Assembly (NCBI GenBank): GCA_015062305.1
Contig: SUUX01000003.1
Span: 1-64,000, forward strand
Origin: Alphaproteobacteria bacterium
GTDB lineage: Bacteria > Pseudomonadota > Alphaproteobacteria > RF32 > CAG-239
Reading direction: 5' to 3'
DNA length: 64,000 nt
Shown here: in pieces, positions 51,500-61,758 of the stretch
Position numbering within the stretch: the first letter of the stretch is position 1
Layout of the letters: each line of letters starts with the position of its first letter
The notes under the pieces: generated by a model
What the model was told of the DNA's origin: nothing
What the model saw: only the letters and a program-made list of their open reading frames with translations
The model's database searches: none
Position numbers and translations under genes: made by a program

Positions 51500-52102
51500 A
51501 TGGATGCTGAAAATCGTGAAATTATAGATGCTACACAAGATGCTGTTTTAGGCGCAGTTGATAGTGTGGTTTCGGTTATTGAAAACACGGCTCATGAACT
51601 GGGGGGACATCATGAACCTTTTTATTTGAGTGCTGAATTTTGGGTGGCAATGTCTTTTGTCTTTGTAGTGTTGTTTTTGGCTTATCCGATTGCTAAAAAA
51701 GCTAAAAAAATGCTCAGAAAAAGAGCTAGTGCTATTGGCAAAAGAATAGAAGATGCTGCGGTTTTGAAAGAAGATGCTCAAAAACTTTTGGCTGAGTATG
51801 AGCGCAAATATCGTAAAGCGAAACAAGAGGCACAAGAGATTTTGTCTCGTGCTGAAAAGGAAGTTGCTTTATTGCGTAAAGAGAGTTTGGCCAGGTTAGA
51901 TAGCTCTATGGCATCTAAAGAACGTGAAGCAAAAGCCAGAATTAAGTCTGCTCAAGATGCTGCATTAAAAGATGTTTTGGATGTGACTGTTGATAAGACA
52001 GTGGCAACTGTAAAAAAACTGATGGCACAAAAAATGGATGCCAAAATGCAAGACAAATTGATTGAACAATCTATTAAAAGATTTGCAGATAGCGGCTTAT
52101 AA
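51500..52102 (+). CDS. atpF: F0F1 ATP synthase subunit b
   Basis: 200 residues: membrane helix AEFWVAMSFVFVVLFLAYPIA, split as AEFWVAMSFVFVVLF, then a charged coiled coil (AQKLLAEYERKYRKAKQ). End of the F0 operon; convergent overlap of six bases with pheA. Confidence 0.92.
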   Translation: MDAENREIIDATQDAVLGAVDSVVSVIENTAHELGGHHEPFYLSAEFWVAMSFVFVVLFLAYPIAKKAKKMLRKRASAIGKRIEDAAVLKEDAQKLLAEYERKYRKAKQEAQEILSRAEKEVALLRKESLARLDSSMASKEREAKARIKSAQDAALKDVLDVTVDKTVATVKKLMAQKMDAKMQDKLIEQSIKRFADSGL

Positions 52103-52933
52103 TTTTCGATAAGGGTGCGCACTATATGTGCCAAGGACGTGGATGTGTTCGCTAAAGAATTCCAATTCAGCAAAGGCATTTTGAAAACTTTTGCGGTTGG
52201 GGTGGGATTCAATTTCTACATAAAATTGGGCAGATACAAATTTACCGTCTGCAAGATAGCTTTCCAATTTAGTTATGTTTATGCCATTGGTTGCAAAGCC
52301 TCCAAGAGCTTTGTATAGTGCAGCTGGGATATTTTTGGCTCTAAAAATGAAAGAGGTGATATAGTCTCCGCCATCATCTTCGGGGATGATATTTTGTTGT
52401 GACATAATCAAAAATCTGGTGGTGTTGTTATCGGCATTTTCGATGTTAGATGCCAATATGGGCAGATTGTATTTTTTTGCTGCCAAGCAAGAAGCAATTG
52501 CAGCACAAGAAAGGTTTTGCAAGTCTATTATTTTTTGGCAGGAGAGGGCCGTGTCTATCTCTGCTTGGGCTTTGATGGCATGAGATGATAAAAAATCTGA
52601 GCATTGAGAGAGAGCTTGAGGATGAGAATAGACTGTGCAAATATCTGATAATTTGCTATTTGGCAAACCGATAAGTTGATGGTTTATGCGCAAAAAATAT
52701 TCTCCGCTGATAGAGAGACCTGTTTGTGGCAATAAAAAGTGAACATCGGATACTCTGCCGGCGTTGGAGTTTTCTACCGGAATGACAGCAATGTCTGCTT
52801 GATTGTTTTGTACAAGAGAAAAAGCTTGTGCAAAGGTTGAGCAAGGCAAGTATGTGGCGTTGGGATATAGAGTTTGAGCGGCAATATGGGAATAGGCTCC
52901 TTCTACGCCCTGAAAAGCTATTTTTAAGTTCAT
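52097..52933 (-). CDS. pheA: Prephenate dehydratase
   Basis: 278 residues. Catalytic part: IAFQGVEGAYSHIA, VIPVENSNAGRV and NTTRFLIMS with the catalytic Thr. The C-terminal ACT domain binds phenylalanine (GINITKLESYLADG). It makes phenylpyruvate for phenylalanine synthesis. Confidence 0.95.
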   Translation of the reverse strand: MNLKIAFQGVEGAYSHIAAQTLYPNATYLPCSTFAQAFSLVQNNQADIAVIPVENSNAGRVSDVHFLLPQTGLSISGEYFLRINHQLIGLPNSKLSDICTVYSHPQALSQCSDFLSSHAIKAQAEIDTALSCQKIIDLQNLSCAAIASCLAAKKYNLPILASNIENADNNTTRFLIMSQQNIIPEDDGGDYITSFIFRAKNIPAALYKALGGFATNGINITKLESYLADGKFVSAQFYVEIESHPNRKSFQNAFAELEFFSEHIHVLGTYSAHPYRKL

Positions 52934-52939
52934 GGTTTG

Positions 52940-53659
52940 TTATTTCTTTTGTTTGAGTTTATTCCAGCCTTTGGCGTTTTGTTTGGCCTCTTGGGAGGCT
53001 TGTTCTTTTGCCCAACTGCGGATAGGAGCGTTTTTCTGGTCTATAATTTCTTTTTGCTCTTCTGTTTGGGCAACGCCAATAGGCATAAGTTGGTTGAACA
53101 AAGCCGGAGATGCAAAATCTACTTTGCCTTTGATAAGCGGGTTTATTAGAGCATCTATAATTTGGGCGGCAGGTTTGGCATTAAAGGCATTAACTTTGCC
53201 TCCATAGAATATGGCAAAAGCGTGGCAAGGTGAAGACAATAAAACATCTGTGGAATCTACACCTCGGACAAAGCGCAACATTATTTTGGGTTTGATAACA
53301 CAGTTTTCGGTAACATCAAAAATTATGTTGTCAGGGTTCATAAACAGCTCAGAGGTAATCATATTTTTGAGTTCATTGTTTATGATGCCGCAAAAGCCGA
53401 CAATTGCCATGCCGTCTAGTGTATAACCTGTATAGTTATCCGGACGATTGGCTATTTGGTAGCAAAAAACTTGCTCTGATTTGGCAATATTTTCTAGCGC
53501 CGAAGGGCCAATTGCTGAAGATATTTCTTCTAAAATTGTATCGTGTTCGGGGTTTGGTTGCCAAGTTTGAGATTGGCTATCTGCGGAGCTTTGGGCAAGC
53601 GCAGGTTGGCTTGTGATATATACAAAAGCGGCAACAAGAATCCACATTAAACGAGACAT
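52940..53659 (-). CDS. Exported hypothetical protein
   Basis: 239 residues with a signal peptide (MSRLMWILVAAFVYITSQPA). Conserved-looking core with QVFCYQIANRP, GFCGIINNELK and CHAFAIFYGGKV (four Cys). The C-terminus is basic and Lys-rich. No family recognised; six bases upstream of pheA. Confidence 0.7.
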   Translation of the reverse strand: MSRLMWILVAAFVYITSQPALAQSSADSQSQTWQPNPEHDTILEEISSAIGPSALENIAKSEQVFCYQIANRPDNYTGYTLDGMAIVGFCGIINNELKNMITSELFMNPDNIIFDVTENCVIKPKIMLRFVRGVDSTDVLLSSPCHAFAIFYGGKVNAFNAKPAAQIIDALINPLIKGKVDFASPALFNQLMPIGVAQTEEQKEIIDQKNAPIRSWAKEQASQEAKQNAKGWNKLKQKK

Positions 53660-53746
53660 GAAAATCCTCCTCAGAATAAATTTGATTATTATTATATAAT
53701 CTTTCTGGAAGATTTCCAGTATTTATTTTGGGAGCATGAATTATTA

Positions 53747-55504
53747 TCACTTTTGTTGTTGCGCTCTTATACGGTTATATATATTAAGTGTTGACGTATT
53801 ACATTCTTGGGTGTAATTGGGTTTCTTGCTATCAGCTGTTTGTTCATTTTTTTCACTTGTTTTTGGCGAGAGAGCTTCCTCAGCAGTGTTTTGAGGGATT
53901 ATTCCTTTTTCGGTATAATCTGCGTATAGTTGGGCTTTTTCTTGAGCAAGTTCTTGTAGTTTTATTCCTAAAGAATGTTTTAAGAGGGAGTTTTTTGCTT
54001 CGTCTAATTCTTTTTTATCTTTTTTTGTATGAAGAGTATCTAAGATATTATAAAATTCTTTATTTTTTCTTTTGTCTTCGTCTGTAGGTTCTAGAATTGT
54101 TTTGATTTGATCATCCAGCTTCTTTAGTTCTTCTTTGAATTTGCCAGATTCTTCATCTCGTGTTGTTGAGATTTCTTCATATTCGGGATATGCTTTTAAT
54201 TCTTCCTCGGTTGGGATGTTGCCGGTTATTTTTAGGCCATGTTTTAAGCAAGCCAGATATAGTTTTGCTTTGTATTCTGGGTGTTTTTCAAATTTGCCAA
54301 AAGCGATTGCGTCACGGCCTAGTTCTTTGGCAGAAGCAACAAGCAAGTCAAATGAATCTTGGTCGCCCTGGACATAAGAGTGGAATGGTGATGAAAAACC
54401 AATAATGTTATTGGGTTTGTTTTTGTCTTTGAAGTATAGGTGGTTGGGGTTGTTTTCATCTGTATATTCTTCAAAGTTGTATTTTAATTTTTCGTTGGTT
54501 TTGTTAACAGCTTTGCGGATATCATCTTTCCACCCCGGTTCATTGGTTGTATCTGGCAAGTGCTCATCGACATTCATAGAGAGATTTATGTTGCGAATGT
54601 ATGACATTTGATGTTCAAAATCCATTCCTTTGAATTCATCTTTTGTTTTTCCAAATATTTCTTTGAATTTCTCGTCACTAAGAGTTAGAGCATGTGCGAT
54701 GAGTGCTTCTGTTGCGTAGGTTTTGTATTTTTGATTTCTTATATCAACAAGGGTTTTAATTTCTTCTTGTTTTGATTGAACTGGTTGTGTTTGTTGATAT
54801 TTAGTCAGTTTCTCTGTGAGCTCGTTAATGTTAGAATATTCAAGAGCCCATTCATTAATCATGGCAGCAAAAATGGCACAGTCGTTGTCATTTTCCATTC
54901 CCATGTTGAAATATTCAGAATTCATTCCAGCATTGCTAATTACTTCATTAATGCGATTTTTGTCAGTTTGATGATTTTCACCAGTACCTTGCTCAATGAT
55001 CAGGATTTCATCACCTTTCTTAATAAGGCTAATGGAGTGCCCCTGTCTGTTTACTTCCTTTTTTCCATCTATTATGATTTCTTTGGGGTCTGTCAAACCT
55101 AAAGTGATTATGAAGTCTTTGTCTTTACATTTTTCAACGATTGTTTTTAATGCTCCTATTCCTCCTGTGGTATTTGTAGAATCTTTATCTAAGTCAAGAG
55201 TTCCAAAGAAAATTGGGCCTTTAGCATTTTTTATAGATTCTATTAGGCTATCTTCTCCAGGTTTATTACTTTGATAATGTGGATCTATGAAAGTTACAGG
55301 AGTGTCAGAATTTTTTTCACTATGTTTTTTTGCAATTTGAGAAGCAATGAGCGTGGCGGTACTGTTTCTTGTTCCGCTTCCATATTGGTTATTGTCTAAC
55401 TGCAGATATTGGCTTACGCCGCAGACCATACCGTCAATACTATATGCAAAATGTTCTGTAGCTTCGTGGTTTTCATTGTGCTCATTGTTTTCTGTAGACA
55501 TCAT
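53747..55504 (-). CDS. Possible CE-clan cysteine protease / YopJ-like effector
   Basis: 585 residues, AGGAGAG before the ATG. No signal peptide. Residues 150-215 contain QGHSISLIKKGDEILIIE and ENDNDCAIFAAMINEW. His156, Glu171 and Cys209 follow the H-x(14)-E-x(37)-C order of the CE clan (ULP1, YopJ acetyltransferases and relatives). A second segment (about residues 360-430: YVQGDQDSFDLL, AKELGRDAIAFG, ACLKHGLKITG) resembles LPD7-type domains of large effectors. A secreted host-directed protein is possible; weak similarity. Confidence 0.5.
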   Translation of the reverse strand: MMSTENNEHNENHEATEHFAYSIDGMVCGVSQYLQLDNNQYGSGTRNSTATLIASQIAKKHSEKNSDTPVTFIDPHYQSNKPGEDSLIESIKNAKGPIFFGTLDLDKDSTNTTGGIGALKTIVEKCKDKDFIITLGLTDPKEIIIDGKKEVNRQGHSISLIKKGDEILIIEQGTGENHQTDKNRINEVISNAGMNSEYFNMGMENDNDCAIFAAMINEWALEYSNINELTEKLTKYQQTQPVQSKQEEIKTLVDIRNQKYKTYATEALIAHALTLSDEKFKEIFGKTKDEFKGMDFEHQMSYIRNINLSMNVDEHLPDTTNEPGWKDDIRKAVNKTNEKLKYNFEEYTDENNPNHLYFKDKNKPNNIIGFSSPFHSYVQGDQDSFDLLVASAKELGRDAIAFGKFEKHPEYKAKLYLACLKHGLKITGNIPTEEELKAYPEYEEISTTRDEESGKFKEELKKLDDQIKTILEPTDEDKRKNKEFYNILDTLHTKKDKKELDEAKNSLLKHSLGIKLQELAQEKAQLYADYTEKGIIPQNTAEEALSPKTSEKNEQTADSKKPNYTQECNTSTLNIYNRIRAQQQK

Positions 55505-55572
55505 TGCTCTCCTGTTTTTGCTATATGTATGTATAGTAACATATTTTTTTTGTTTTGTCTAATATTTTGTCG

Positions 55573-56325
55573 TTAAAATAGTTTTTTGAATTCTTCTAAG
55601 CTTGGGGCGGCAAGATAGGGGTTGCATAAGGTTTCTTCGGCAATGGTCATTGGACCGGCAGGAAGCCCTTGTTGCAGCCGCTTTTGGGCTTTGCTGAGGT
55701 ATTGTTGAATGTGTTGGTTGCCGTTGCAGAAGAGATATGCCTCGTGGGCGCCTCCAAAAGTGTATTCGTGTCCAGGGTAAAATAAGGTGTCTGATGGAAG
55801 TTTTTTTATCTTTTGCAATGCTGTATACATTTGTTCGATAGAGCCTTCAAATAGTCCACCAATGCAAAGGTTAAATAGTGTATCTCCGGTGAAAAGAGCT
55901 TTTGATTGAGGGAAATAGTATAAAACATGGCCTATTGTATGAGCTGAAACGTCTATTATCTGAAATGTGAAATCAGTGGAGGTGTTGGCAGGGGTAACAA
56001 AAATTTCGGTTGGGGTGGCCGTGTAGGTTTGTTCTGCCGACAAGCTTATGTCTATGCCAGGGATACGATGAGCATCATCAATGTTGCCAACAATTTTGGC
56101 ATTATATAGTTCTTTGATGGCTAAATTGGCATCTGTGTGGTCAAAGTGATGATGAGTGTTAAAAATATATTGTGGCGACAGATTTAATTTTTGCAGGCGG
56201 TTGGCGATGGGGGCGGTTTCTGAAGGATCTACGACAGCGGTGACATGGTTTAGCGAATCGTGTATGATGTAGCTGTAGTTGTCCATTTTTCCGGCACGGC
56301 AGAGAATTGTTTCTATTTGTAGCAT
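55573..56325 (-). CDS. gloB: Hydroxyacylglutathione hydrolase (glyoxalase II)
   Basis: 250 residues, metallo-beta-lactamase fold. Metal motif THHHFDHTDAN, then HTIGHVLYYF, FTGDTLFNLCIGG and PGHEYT. It hydrolyses lactoylglutathione in methylglyoxal detoxification. It starts at the stop of the HD-GYP gene. Confidence 0.93.
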   Translation of the reverse strand: MLQIETILCRAGKMDNYSYIIHDSLNHVTAVVDPSETAPIANRLQKLNLSPQYIFNTHHHFDHTDANLAIKELYNAKIVGNIDDAHRIPGIDISLSAEQTYTATPTEIFVTPANTSTDFTFQIIDVSAHTIGHVLYYFPQSKALFTGDTLFNLCIGGLFEGSIEQMYTALQKIKKLPSDTLFYPGHEYTFGGAHEAYLFCNGNQHIQQYLSKAQKRLQQGLPAGPMTIAEETLCNPYLAAPSLEEFKKLF

Positions 56326-58022
56326 TATAGATACTCCTCAGGGTTTATCTGGTCTATTTGTTCTTTGTCCATGTATTGTTCTGCATATTCTGCATAGATT
56401 TTGCGCTTGATGAATAAATTGTAGATATCCGGATCAAGATGACCGATGTTTTTCATGTTTTGCATGATTTGCAGAATTTCAGAAAGTTTTTTGGGCTTTT
56501 TATATGGGCGATCTTTGGCGCTTAAAGCCTCAAAAACATCGGCAACGGCCATGATTTTGGCCGGGATGGACATTTGTTGTCCGGTTAGTTTGTTTGGATA
56601 TCCTTGTCCATTGACCCATTCATGGTGGCTACCTGCATATTCAACGATATTGGATAACTCTTTGGGAAAAGAAAGTGTCTTTAGCATATCTATAGTGACG
56701 ACAATATGCTCGTTTATTTTTTTGCGTTCTTCAGCGTTGATGGTACCTTGTTTGACTTTGAGATTATGGAGTTCTCCGCAGTTGTTTATGCTGTTTATGT
56801 GATGAGGTAAATCTTGCAATAAAGATTCTTGGGCGGGGTTGCGATAGATTTCTGGGTTTTTGATGGCACTGCGTTCTGCCCAAGAAAGGCCAAGCATTCG
56901 GTTGAAATATCTGGTGAATTTACGTTGGCTTATGGTTTCTAGTTTTTTGATGTCGTTATCTGTTATTTCTTCGTCCCCGATATTGCAGTGGGCAATGAAA
57001 CTAAAGTCGTCTTCCAGTTGTTTGACCTCTTGAATAAATTGGGCTTGTAAGTTTTTTTGAGTGTCTGTGTCAGCCAGTCGTTTTTGCAGATAGCTAATGT
57101 GGGCATCTCTGCGCAGAATTTCAAAACGGTTGCGAATTTCGTGTATGCGATTGTATGGAGTTTCTAGTTTTGAAGCTTTGTCAATGATGTAATCAGGAGT
57201 GCTGATTTTGCCACAATCATGTAGCCAAGAGGCAATATGAAGGGCATACCAATCATTGTTGTCCATTTCAAAATTTTTGAGAGGGCCTTGGGTTTCTTCG
57301 ACAGCGGCCGTTGCAATCATCTTGGTGATGATGGGAACTTTTTGGCAATGACTGCCGGTGTATGGAGATTTAGAATCTATGGCTCTGGCTAGAGTTTCAA
57401 TAAAAGATTCCAATAGGTTAGAATATGAGGCTCTGAGTTGTCTGTTTTCTAAAATGCAAATGAGTGGCTGAAGCAAAGAAATGAGCAAAGATGATGTATC
57501 TGAGGTGAAGTTTATTGCTTTGCCATGGGTATCTTTGGCGTTGATAAACATGGCTACCCCCATGATGTCTTCTTTGCGATTTATGAGGGGAATGGCTAAA
57601 ATAGATACTGTAGAATAGTTGTGATTGGTGTCAAGTTGGTAAAAATTTTGGGTATCTAAGTCTTGATGAGCATATAAATTATCTAAATTTATGATTTCTT
57701 TGTGAATGGCACAATATTCGGCAGGTGTTTTGATTTCTTTTTTGTGGATTTCGGAAATTGCTGTTGAGCGGTATAGGTTTTTGAGGTCTTGTTTTTTTGC
57801 AAAATCGGGAATGCTATTAATGTTTCCGTGAGTGAGGTTCAGATATTTGTCTGGAGACACTTCAAAGAAAAAATATCCATCTGATTGTGCTGAGTAGCAT
57901 ATTATTTCCATTGCCTTGTGAATTAGGGTATGGGTGTCTTTTTCGGTGGCTATAAGATTATTTAGAGCCAAAATATCTGCAAAAATAGGGTTGTTTTCTT
58001 TTAACAAACCAAAATCCTCCAT
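56325..58022 (-). CDS. GAF and HD-GYP domain phosphodiesterase
   Basis: 565 residues. GAF-like N-terminal domain (residues about 25-190), then a coiled linker and an HD-GYP domain: SKSPYTGSHCQKV, WLHDCGKI, HHEWVNGQGYP and KIMAVADVFEAL. HD-GYP proteins degrade cyclic di-GMP, which often links motility and surface life. It also overlaps gloB by one base. Confidence 0.92.
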   Translation of the reverse strand: MEDFGLLKENNPIFADILALNNLIATEKDTHTLIHKAMEIICYSAQSDGYFFFEVSPDKYLNLTHGNINSIPDFAKKQDLKNLYRSTAISEIHKKEIKTPAEYCAIHKEIINLDNLYAHQDLDTQNFYQLDTNHNYSTVSILAIPLINRKEDIMGVAMFINAKDTHGKAINFTSDTSSLLISLLQPLICILENRQLRASYSNLLESFIETLARAIDSKSPYTGSHCQKVPIITKMIATAAVEETQGPLKNFEMDNNDWYALHIASWLHDCGKISTPDYIIDKASKLETPYNRIHEIRNRFEILRRDAHISYLQKRLADTDTQKNLQAQFIQEVKQLEDDFSFIAHCNIGDEEITDNDIKKLETISQRKFTRYFNRMLGLSWAERSAIKNPEIYRNPAQESLLQDLPHHINSINNCGELHNLKVKQGTINAEERKKINEHIVVTIDMLKTLSFPKELSNIVEYAGSHHEWVNGQGYPNKLTGQQMSIPAKIMAVADVFEALSAKDRPYKKPKKLSEILQIMQNMKNIGHLDPDIYNLFIKRKIYAEYAEQYMDKEQIDQINPEEYL

Positions 58023-58079
58023 ATTGATGTGTTATTATAGAGGTTATTGGTTAAGAAAGCGATAATTCAACGCTTTGTG

Positions 58080-59186
58080 TCAGCTAATTTTGGAGACAAG
58101 ATAGCGAATATCTTCTTCACTCAATTCGTCGTTGTTTGGTGAATATGAAAGAATACGTTCTATAACCTTGTGGGCAAATGAGCGTCTGTTGCTCTTGCGA
58201 CAATCAAAATGGATTTCTTTGATTACTTTTAGGGCCGAGAAAACTGCAGGAAACATGGCTTTGGGGATAAAAGCTTTGCGCAAAAGGTTGCGAACCATAA
58301 AATCGGCTGCAGGGTTGAATAGGGTTTTGCGAACTTCTAAGATGGGAGTGTTTGACAAATAGACAAGGGCATATTCAAAAAATTTGAGATCTCCCATGCA
58401 AATGGAGCGGACAACAAGGTTGGACGTAAGACGATTAGATGAGTATAATTGATGAACCAATTCTTCTATTTGTTTGTCTGAACTATAGTCTTCTGATATG
58501 CGAAGTGTTGTTTTTTCTTTGACTTCTTCAACTAAGTCAGATGCAAGATTTGAGGGCATATTGTGAGATAAGATAAGCCTCTTTTTTAGGTCTTCTGACA
58601 AAGTATGAGCAATTTTGACAATTACAGACGTTGGGAGTTCTGCTCTGTATACTAGACGTTTTTTGATATCTTCACTGTTGTTGTATTTGTTAAGGATTGT
58701 GTTGTAGGTGTTTTCTTGAATATTGGAAGTGTTGTTTGATATTAGTACACCAACAACTTCTTCGGAGCATTTTTCTGCAATATATTGCGAAAGTTCGTGA
58801 GATAGATTTAATCTGTCAGCAACTGCTTTTTGTTTGTTTATGCTGGGAATGTTTAATATTTTTAATAAATCGTCACTGCTAAGATCCGGATAGTGTTTTA
58901 TGAATGGAACAGCTACGCTGTCAATGTCGTTTATGATAGAAGATATAATATCAGCAGGAAGTTGGTGGCTGTTTTTTAGGCTTTCGGCCAAAACTTGACG
59001 CACCTTTATCTCTACATCTTTAACCATGATACGAAAAATGTCTTCAGCTAGTCTAAGGCCATTGGGAGTAATGTTGCGACCGTTATAATAAGAGCTGATT
59101 TTGCGCGCTATAAGGCTCTTTGTCTCGGCGTTGGGGTTAAGAGACAAGTTGTTAACATCTTGATTGTTTATATTCATTTTGTTCAT
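58080..59186 (-). CDS. DUF2336 family protein
   Basis: 368 residues, helical repeats across the length (for example HLSEDLKKRLILSHNMP, ELPTSVIVKIAH). DUF2336 is mostly alphaproteobacterial; regulatory or scaffold roles are suspected. The ATG at 59186 or 59177 may be used. Confidence 0.8.
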   Translation of the reverse strand: MNKMNINNQDVNNLSLNPNAETKSLIARKISSYYNGRNITPNGLRLAEDIFRIMVKDVEIKVRQVLAESLKNSHQLPADIISSIINDIDSVAVPFIKHYPDLSSDDLLKILNIPSINKQKAVADRLNLSHELSQYIAEKCSEEVVGVLISNNTSNIQENTYNTILNKYNNSEDIKKRLVYRAELPTSVIVKIAHTLSEDLKKRLILSHNMPSNLASDLVEEVKEKTTLRISEDYSSDKQIEELVHQLYSSNRLTSNLVVRSICMGDLKFFEYALVYLSNTPILEVRKTLFNPAADFMVRNLLRKAFIPKAMFPAVFSALKVIKEIHFDCRKSNRRSFAHKVIERILSYSPNNDELSEEDIRYLVSKIS

Positions 59187-59260
59187 GGTTTATGTTCTCA
59201 AATGTTACTTATATATTTTATTATAACATAATTTACTGGTCGGTTAATGTTATCTTTTTA

Positions 59261-60184
59261 TTACAAAGTGAGTTTTTGTAGCTCAGGAGGTAATTTTCTG
59301 GATATTATCTTACTATCCAAAACAGATTTGTCAATTACATTGAGTTCATAGTAGGATAGTGTGTATTCAAATATGCCAGCATAGTTGCTTAGCGGTGAGT
59401 TCCAAATCATGTAGGGTGCTAATTTGGAGCCTAGCAGTAAAGATCCTCTGTCTAAAAGTTTGTGACGGAAAACTCTGAAATCTTTGTATTTGAGAGAAGA
59501 ATTTATTTTGAGCGCAAATTCTTGCATTGAGGCATATAGAGATGGATAAGTTTTTAGGCGGTAGCTGTCATCTTGTGTTTCACCGTTAGGCTTTAGACCC
59601 TCAGATGTGTGCCATAATATGGTTTTGTATAAAGAATTTCCTTGGGTGGCAGGGCGAGATGAGCCCCAATTGGTTTCTATGGCGGCAGCGGTAATAAGAA
59701 TAGATGGTGGAATCACTTGAATTTTTTGTATGAGTTCGTTGATTAAGATTTTTTGGCGACGGTATCCATCAAATCTTGTAAAAACATCATATTTTTTTGC
59801 CAAGTTTTCAAGAGTTTGTTGCTCTGTTTGGTTTAGGTCGTTGTTTTGCTTGAAACTGTTGGCGATGTCCGATAGCTTTTTTTGTTCTTGAAGAATCTCT
59901 TGGTTCAGACGCAGAGCTAGAGGAGCTAAGATTTTGATGAAAAGAGAATTGCGAGTGTTTTCATCTGTGATTTTAGCAAAGTCAGAAGGAAGATATGAAA
60001 AGTATATTGGCGGATATAAATATGACGGGAGCATGAGATAGTCTTTTTCTCCGTGGTAGTCATAAAAATTGAAAATGGCTTGGGTTTGGGCGGTTGAAAT
60101 TTTGCCTAAACTTAAATTTTCTGCGCTAAAAGCCGGAAAACATATACTTAAATAGCACAAAAAATAAAGCCATGGTTTGCGCAT
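59261..60184 (-). CDS. Bax-like glucosaminidase
   Basis: 307 residues with a signal peptide (LYFLCYLSICFPAFSA). The glucosaminidase core is PPSILITAAAIETNWGSSRPA with the catalytic Glu, written here as ILITAAAIETNWGSSRPA, then YRLKTYPSLYASMQEFALK. It cleaves peptidoglycan glycan strands. It follows the nfu gene by two bases. Confidence 0.85.
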   Translation of the reverse strand: MRKPWLYFLCYLSICFPAFSAENLSLGKISTAQTQAIFNFYDYHGEKDYLMLPSYLYPPIYFSYLPSDFAKITDENTRNSLFIKILAPLALRLNQEILQEQKKLSDIANSFKQNNDLNQTEQQTLENLAKKYDVFTRFDGYRRQKILINELIQKIQVIPPSILITAAAIETNWGSSRPATQGNSLYKTILWHTSEGLKPNGETQDDSYRLKTYPSLYASMQEFALKINSSLKYKDFRVFRHKLLDRGSLLLGSKLAPYMIWNSPLSNYAGIFEYTLSYYELNVIDKSVLDSKIISRKLPPELQKLTL

Positions 60185-60186
60185 AT

Positions 60187-60729
60187 TTATTCTCCGTCAG
60201 CAGAAATATTGCGAACTTCTTTCACTTCTGGAATGTAGGTTTTGAGGATTTTTTCAACACCTTCTTTGAGGGTGACCATTGCGTAGGGGCAACCTTTGCA
60301 GGAACCTTGCATTTCAACATAAACAATACCATCTTGGAAGTCAACAAAAGCAATGTCTCCTCCATCTTGTTTGACAGCTGGGCGTATTCTGGCATTTAGA
60401 AGCCCTTGGATTTGATTGATGATATCTGTGTCTGTCTCGGGTGGGTTGACAATGGTTGATTCACCGGTCGATAGGTGATCCATAATTTCTGCCATTATTT
60501 GAGGTTTTAAGGTGTCCCATGTGGCAGATGAGGTTTTAGTGATAGAAATTAGTTCGGAAGTTATGAAAATTGATACAATATTACCAATGTCAAAAATATG
60601 TTCAGCTAAGGGTGATTTGCGTAATGATTTTGCATCAACAAATTCGGCTCGGCCAGATTTGAGTATTGGTGATGGCGGAAAAAAATTTAGAACGTTTTCG
60701 TCTGGGGTTGTCTGTGTTTCAATAATCAT
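60187..60729 (-). CDS. NifU-family Fe-S scaffold (Nfu)
   Basis: 180 residues. N-terminal Nfu_N domain (ETQTTPDENVLNFFP), C-terminal NifU domain with VKQDGGDIAFVDF and the cluster-binding pair GSCKGCPYA. It hands Fe-S clusters to target enzymes, and may supply the clusters of the DndC-like enzyme (inference). Confidence 0.92.
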   Translation of the reverse strand: MIIETQTTPDENVLNFFPPSPILKSGRAEFVDAKSLRKSPLAEHIFDIGNIVSIFITSELISITKTSSATWDTLKPQIMAEIMDHLSTGESTIVNPPETDTDIINQIQGLLNARIRPAVKQDGGDIAFVDFQDGIVYVEMQGSCKGCPYAMVTLKEGVEKILKTYIPEVKEVRNISADGE

Positions 60730-60732
60730 ATT

Positions 60733-61758
60733 TTACTCCATGGAAATAACTTTTTTGAGGCCGCTTATCATATTTTGCAGATTGATAGATGTTTTTTCGG
60801 CATAGAATGATATTGTATATAAATGATTGGGGGCAAACAGACTGTCTGGCTCTCCGTTGCGAACAAATATCGGGTCTAGGTTGCTGGCATCTTCCAGCGT
60901 TTTGAGTATTGATGTAAGTGTTTGATATTGCTCTTGGGTTACAATAGCATTTTTGTAATCTATACCCAAAGATTTAAGAATTAGAAAATATGTATATAGC
61001 TTGCCTTGGGCGTAGTAGAAAACATCATCTGATTTGCCATCATAAAAATTGGTGTTGTTTTCTCTGATGTGGTTTTCTATTAGGTTGATGTTTTTTTGAA
61101 TATCTTTATTAATACTATGCAAAATGGAGGCGAGAGTTGAAGCTCTATTATCAAATTTTGCTTTGTTTTCATCTAGTATTTGATTGTACTTTTGCAGGTG
61201 TTTGCGAGCACGGCGATACTGGCTGTTGGAAGATGGTGCCGGAATAAGCTTGTTTGATGGAGAAAACATCCAAATGTTGCCGGGATAGTTTAACAATTGT
61301 GCTGCCGTATCTAAAGGATTTTGATCGGTTTCTTCAATAAACTTGCTTTGCTGGTGGGCCAGAGCCGTGGTGGTGGTGTCTAGTGCAGATTTGATGCCTA
61401 GTTGAAATGCTGGCATATTGTCTAGCATATATGCCGGAAAAACAAACGGCAAGGCAGGAGACCAGATTTTGTTGTGAACTTCTCTTTGAATTAGAAAAGA
61501 TATGGTATCAACTGTGGCAGATCTATTATCTATTTTGGCCAGATCATAGTCTGTACGCTTGTCTATGTTTTCGCTAATAATTGCTCCCAAAGGGTAATAC
61601 AAAAAAATAAAAACGACAGTAAACAAACCTATTAGTCTTGGCCATGAACTAACTAGGTTTCTGAATTTGGGCCAGGGACGAAGCAATACTTTGAGGCGCT
61701 CCGGAATTCGCAGAGAAAGAATGTATTGTTTTATGGATTTAAGCTTGGGTAGCTTCAT
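60733..61758 (-). CDS. DUF2333 family membrane protein
   Basis: 341 residues. One membrane helix near residue 45 (LIGLFTVVFIFLYYPLGA) and a periplasmic helical domain with SFLIQREVHNKIWSPALPF. Overlaps murJ by 20 bases. Role unknown; envelope context. Confidence 0.8.
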   Translation of the reverse strand: MKLPKLKSIKQYILSLRIPERLKVLLRPWPKFRNLVSSWPRLIGLFTVVFIFLYYPLGAIISENIDKRTDYDLAKIDNRSATVDTISFLIQREVHNKIWSPALPFVFPAYMLDNMPAFQLGIKSALDTTTTALAHQQSKFIEETDQNPLDTAAQLLNYPGNIWMFSPSNKLIPAPSSNSQYRRARKHLQKYNQILDENKAKFDNRASTLASILHSINKDIQKNINLIENHIRENNTNFYDGKSDDVFYYAQGKLYTYFLILKSLGIDYKNAIVTQEQYQTLTSILKTLEDASNLDPIFVRNGEPDSLFAPNHLYTISFYAEKTSINLQNMISGLKKVISME

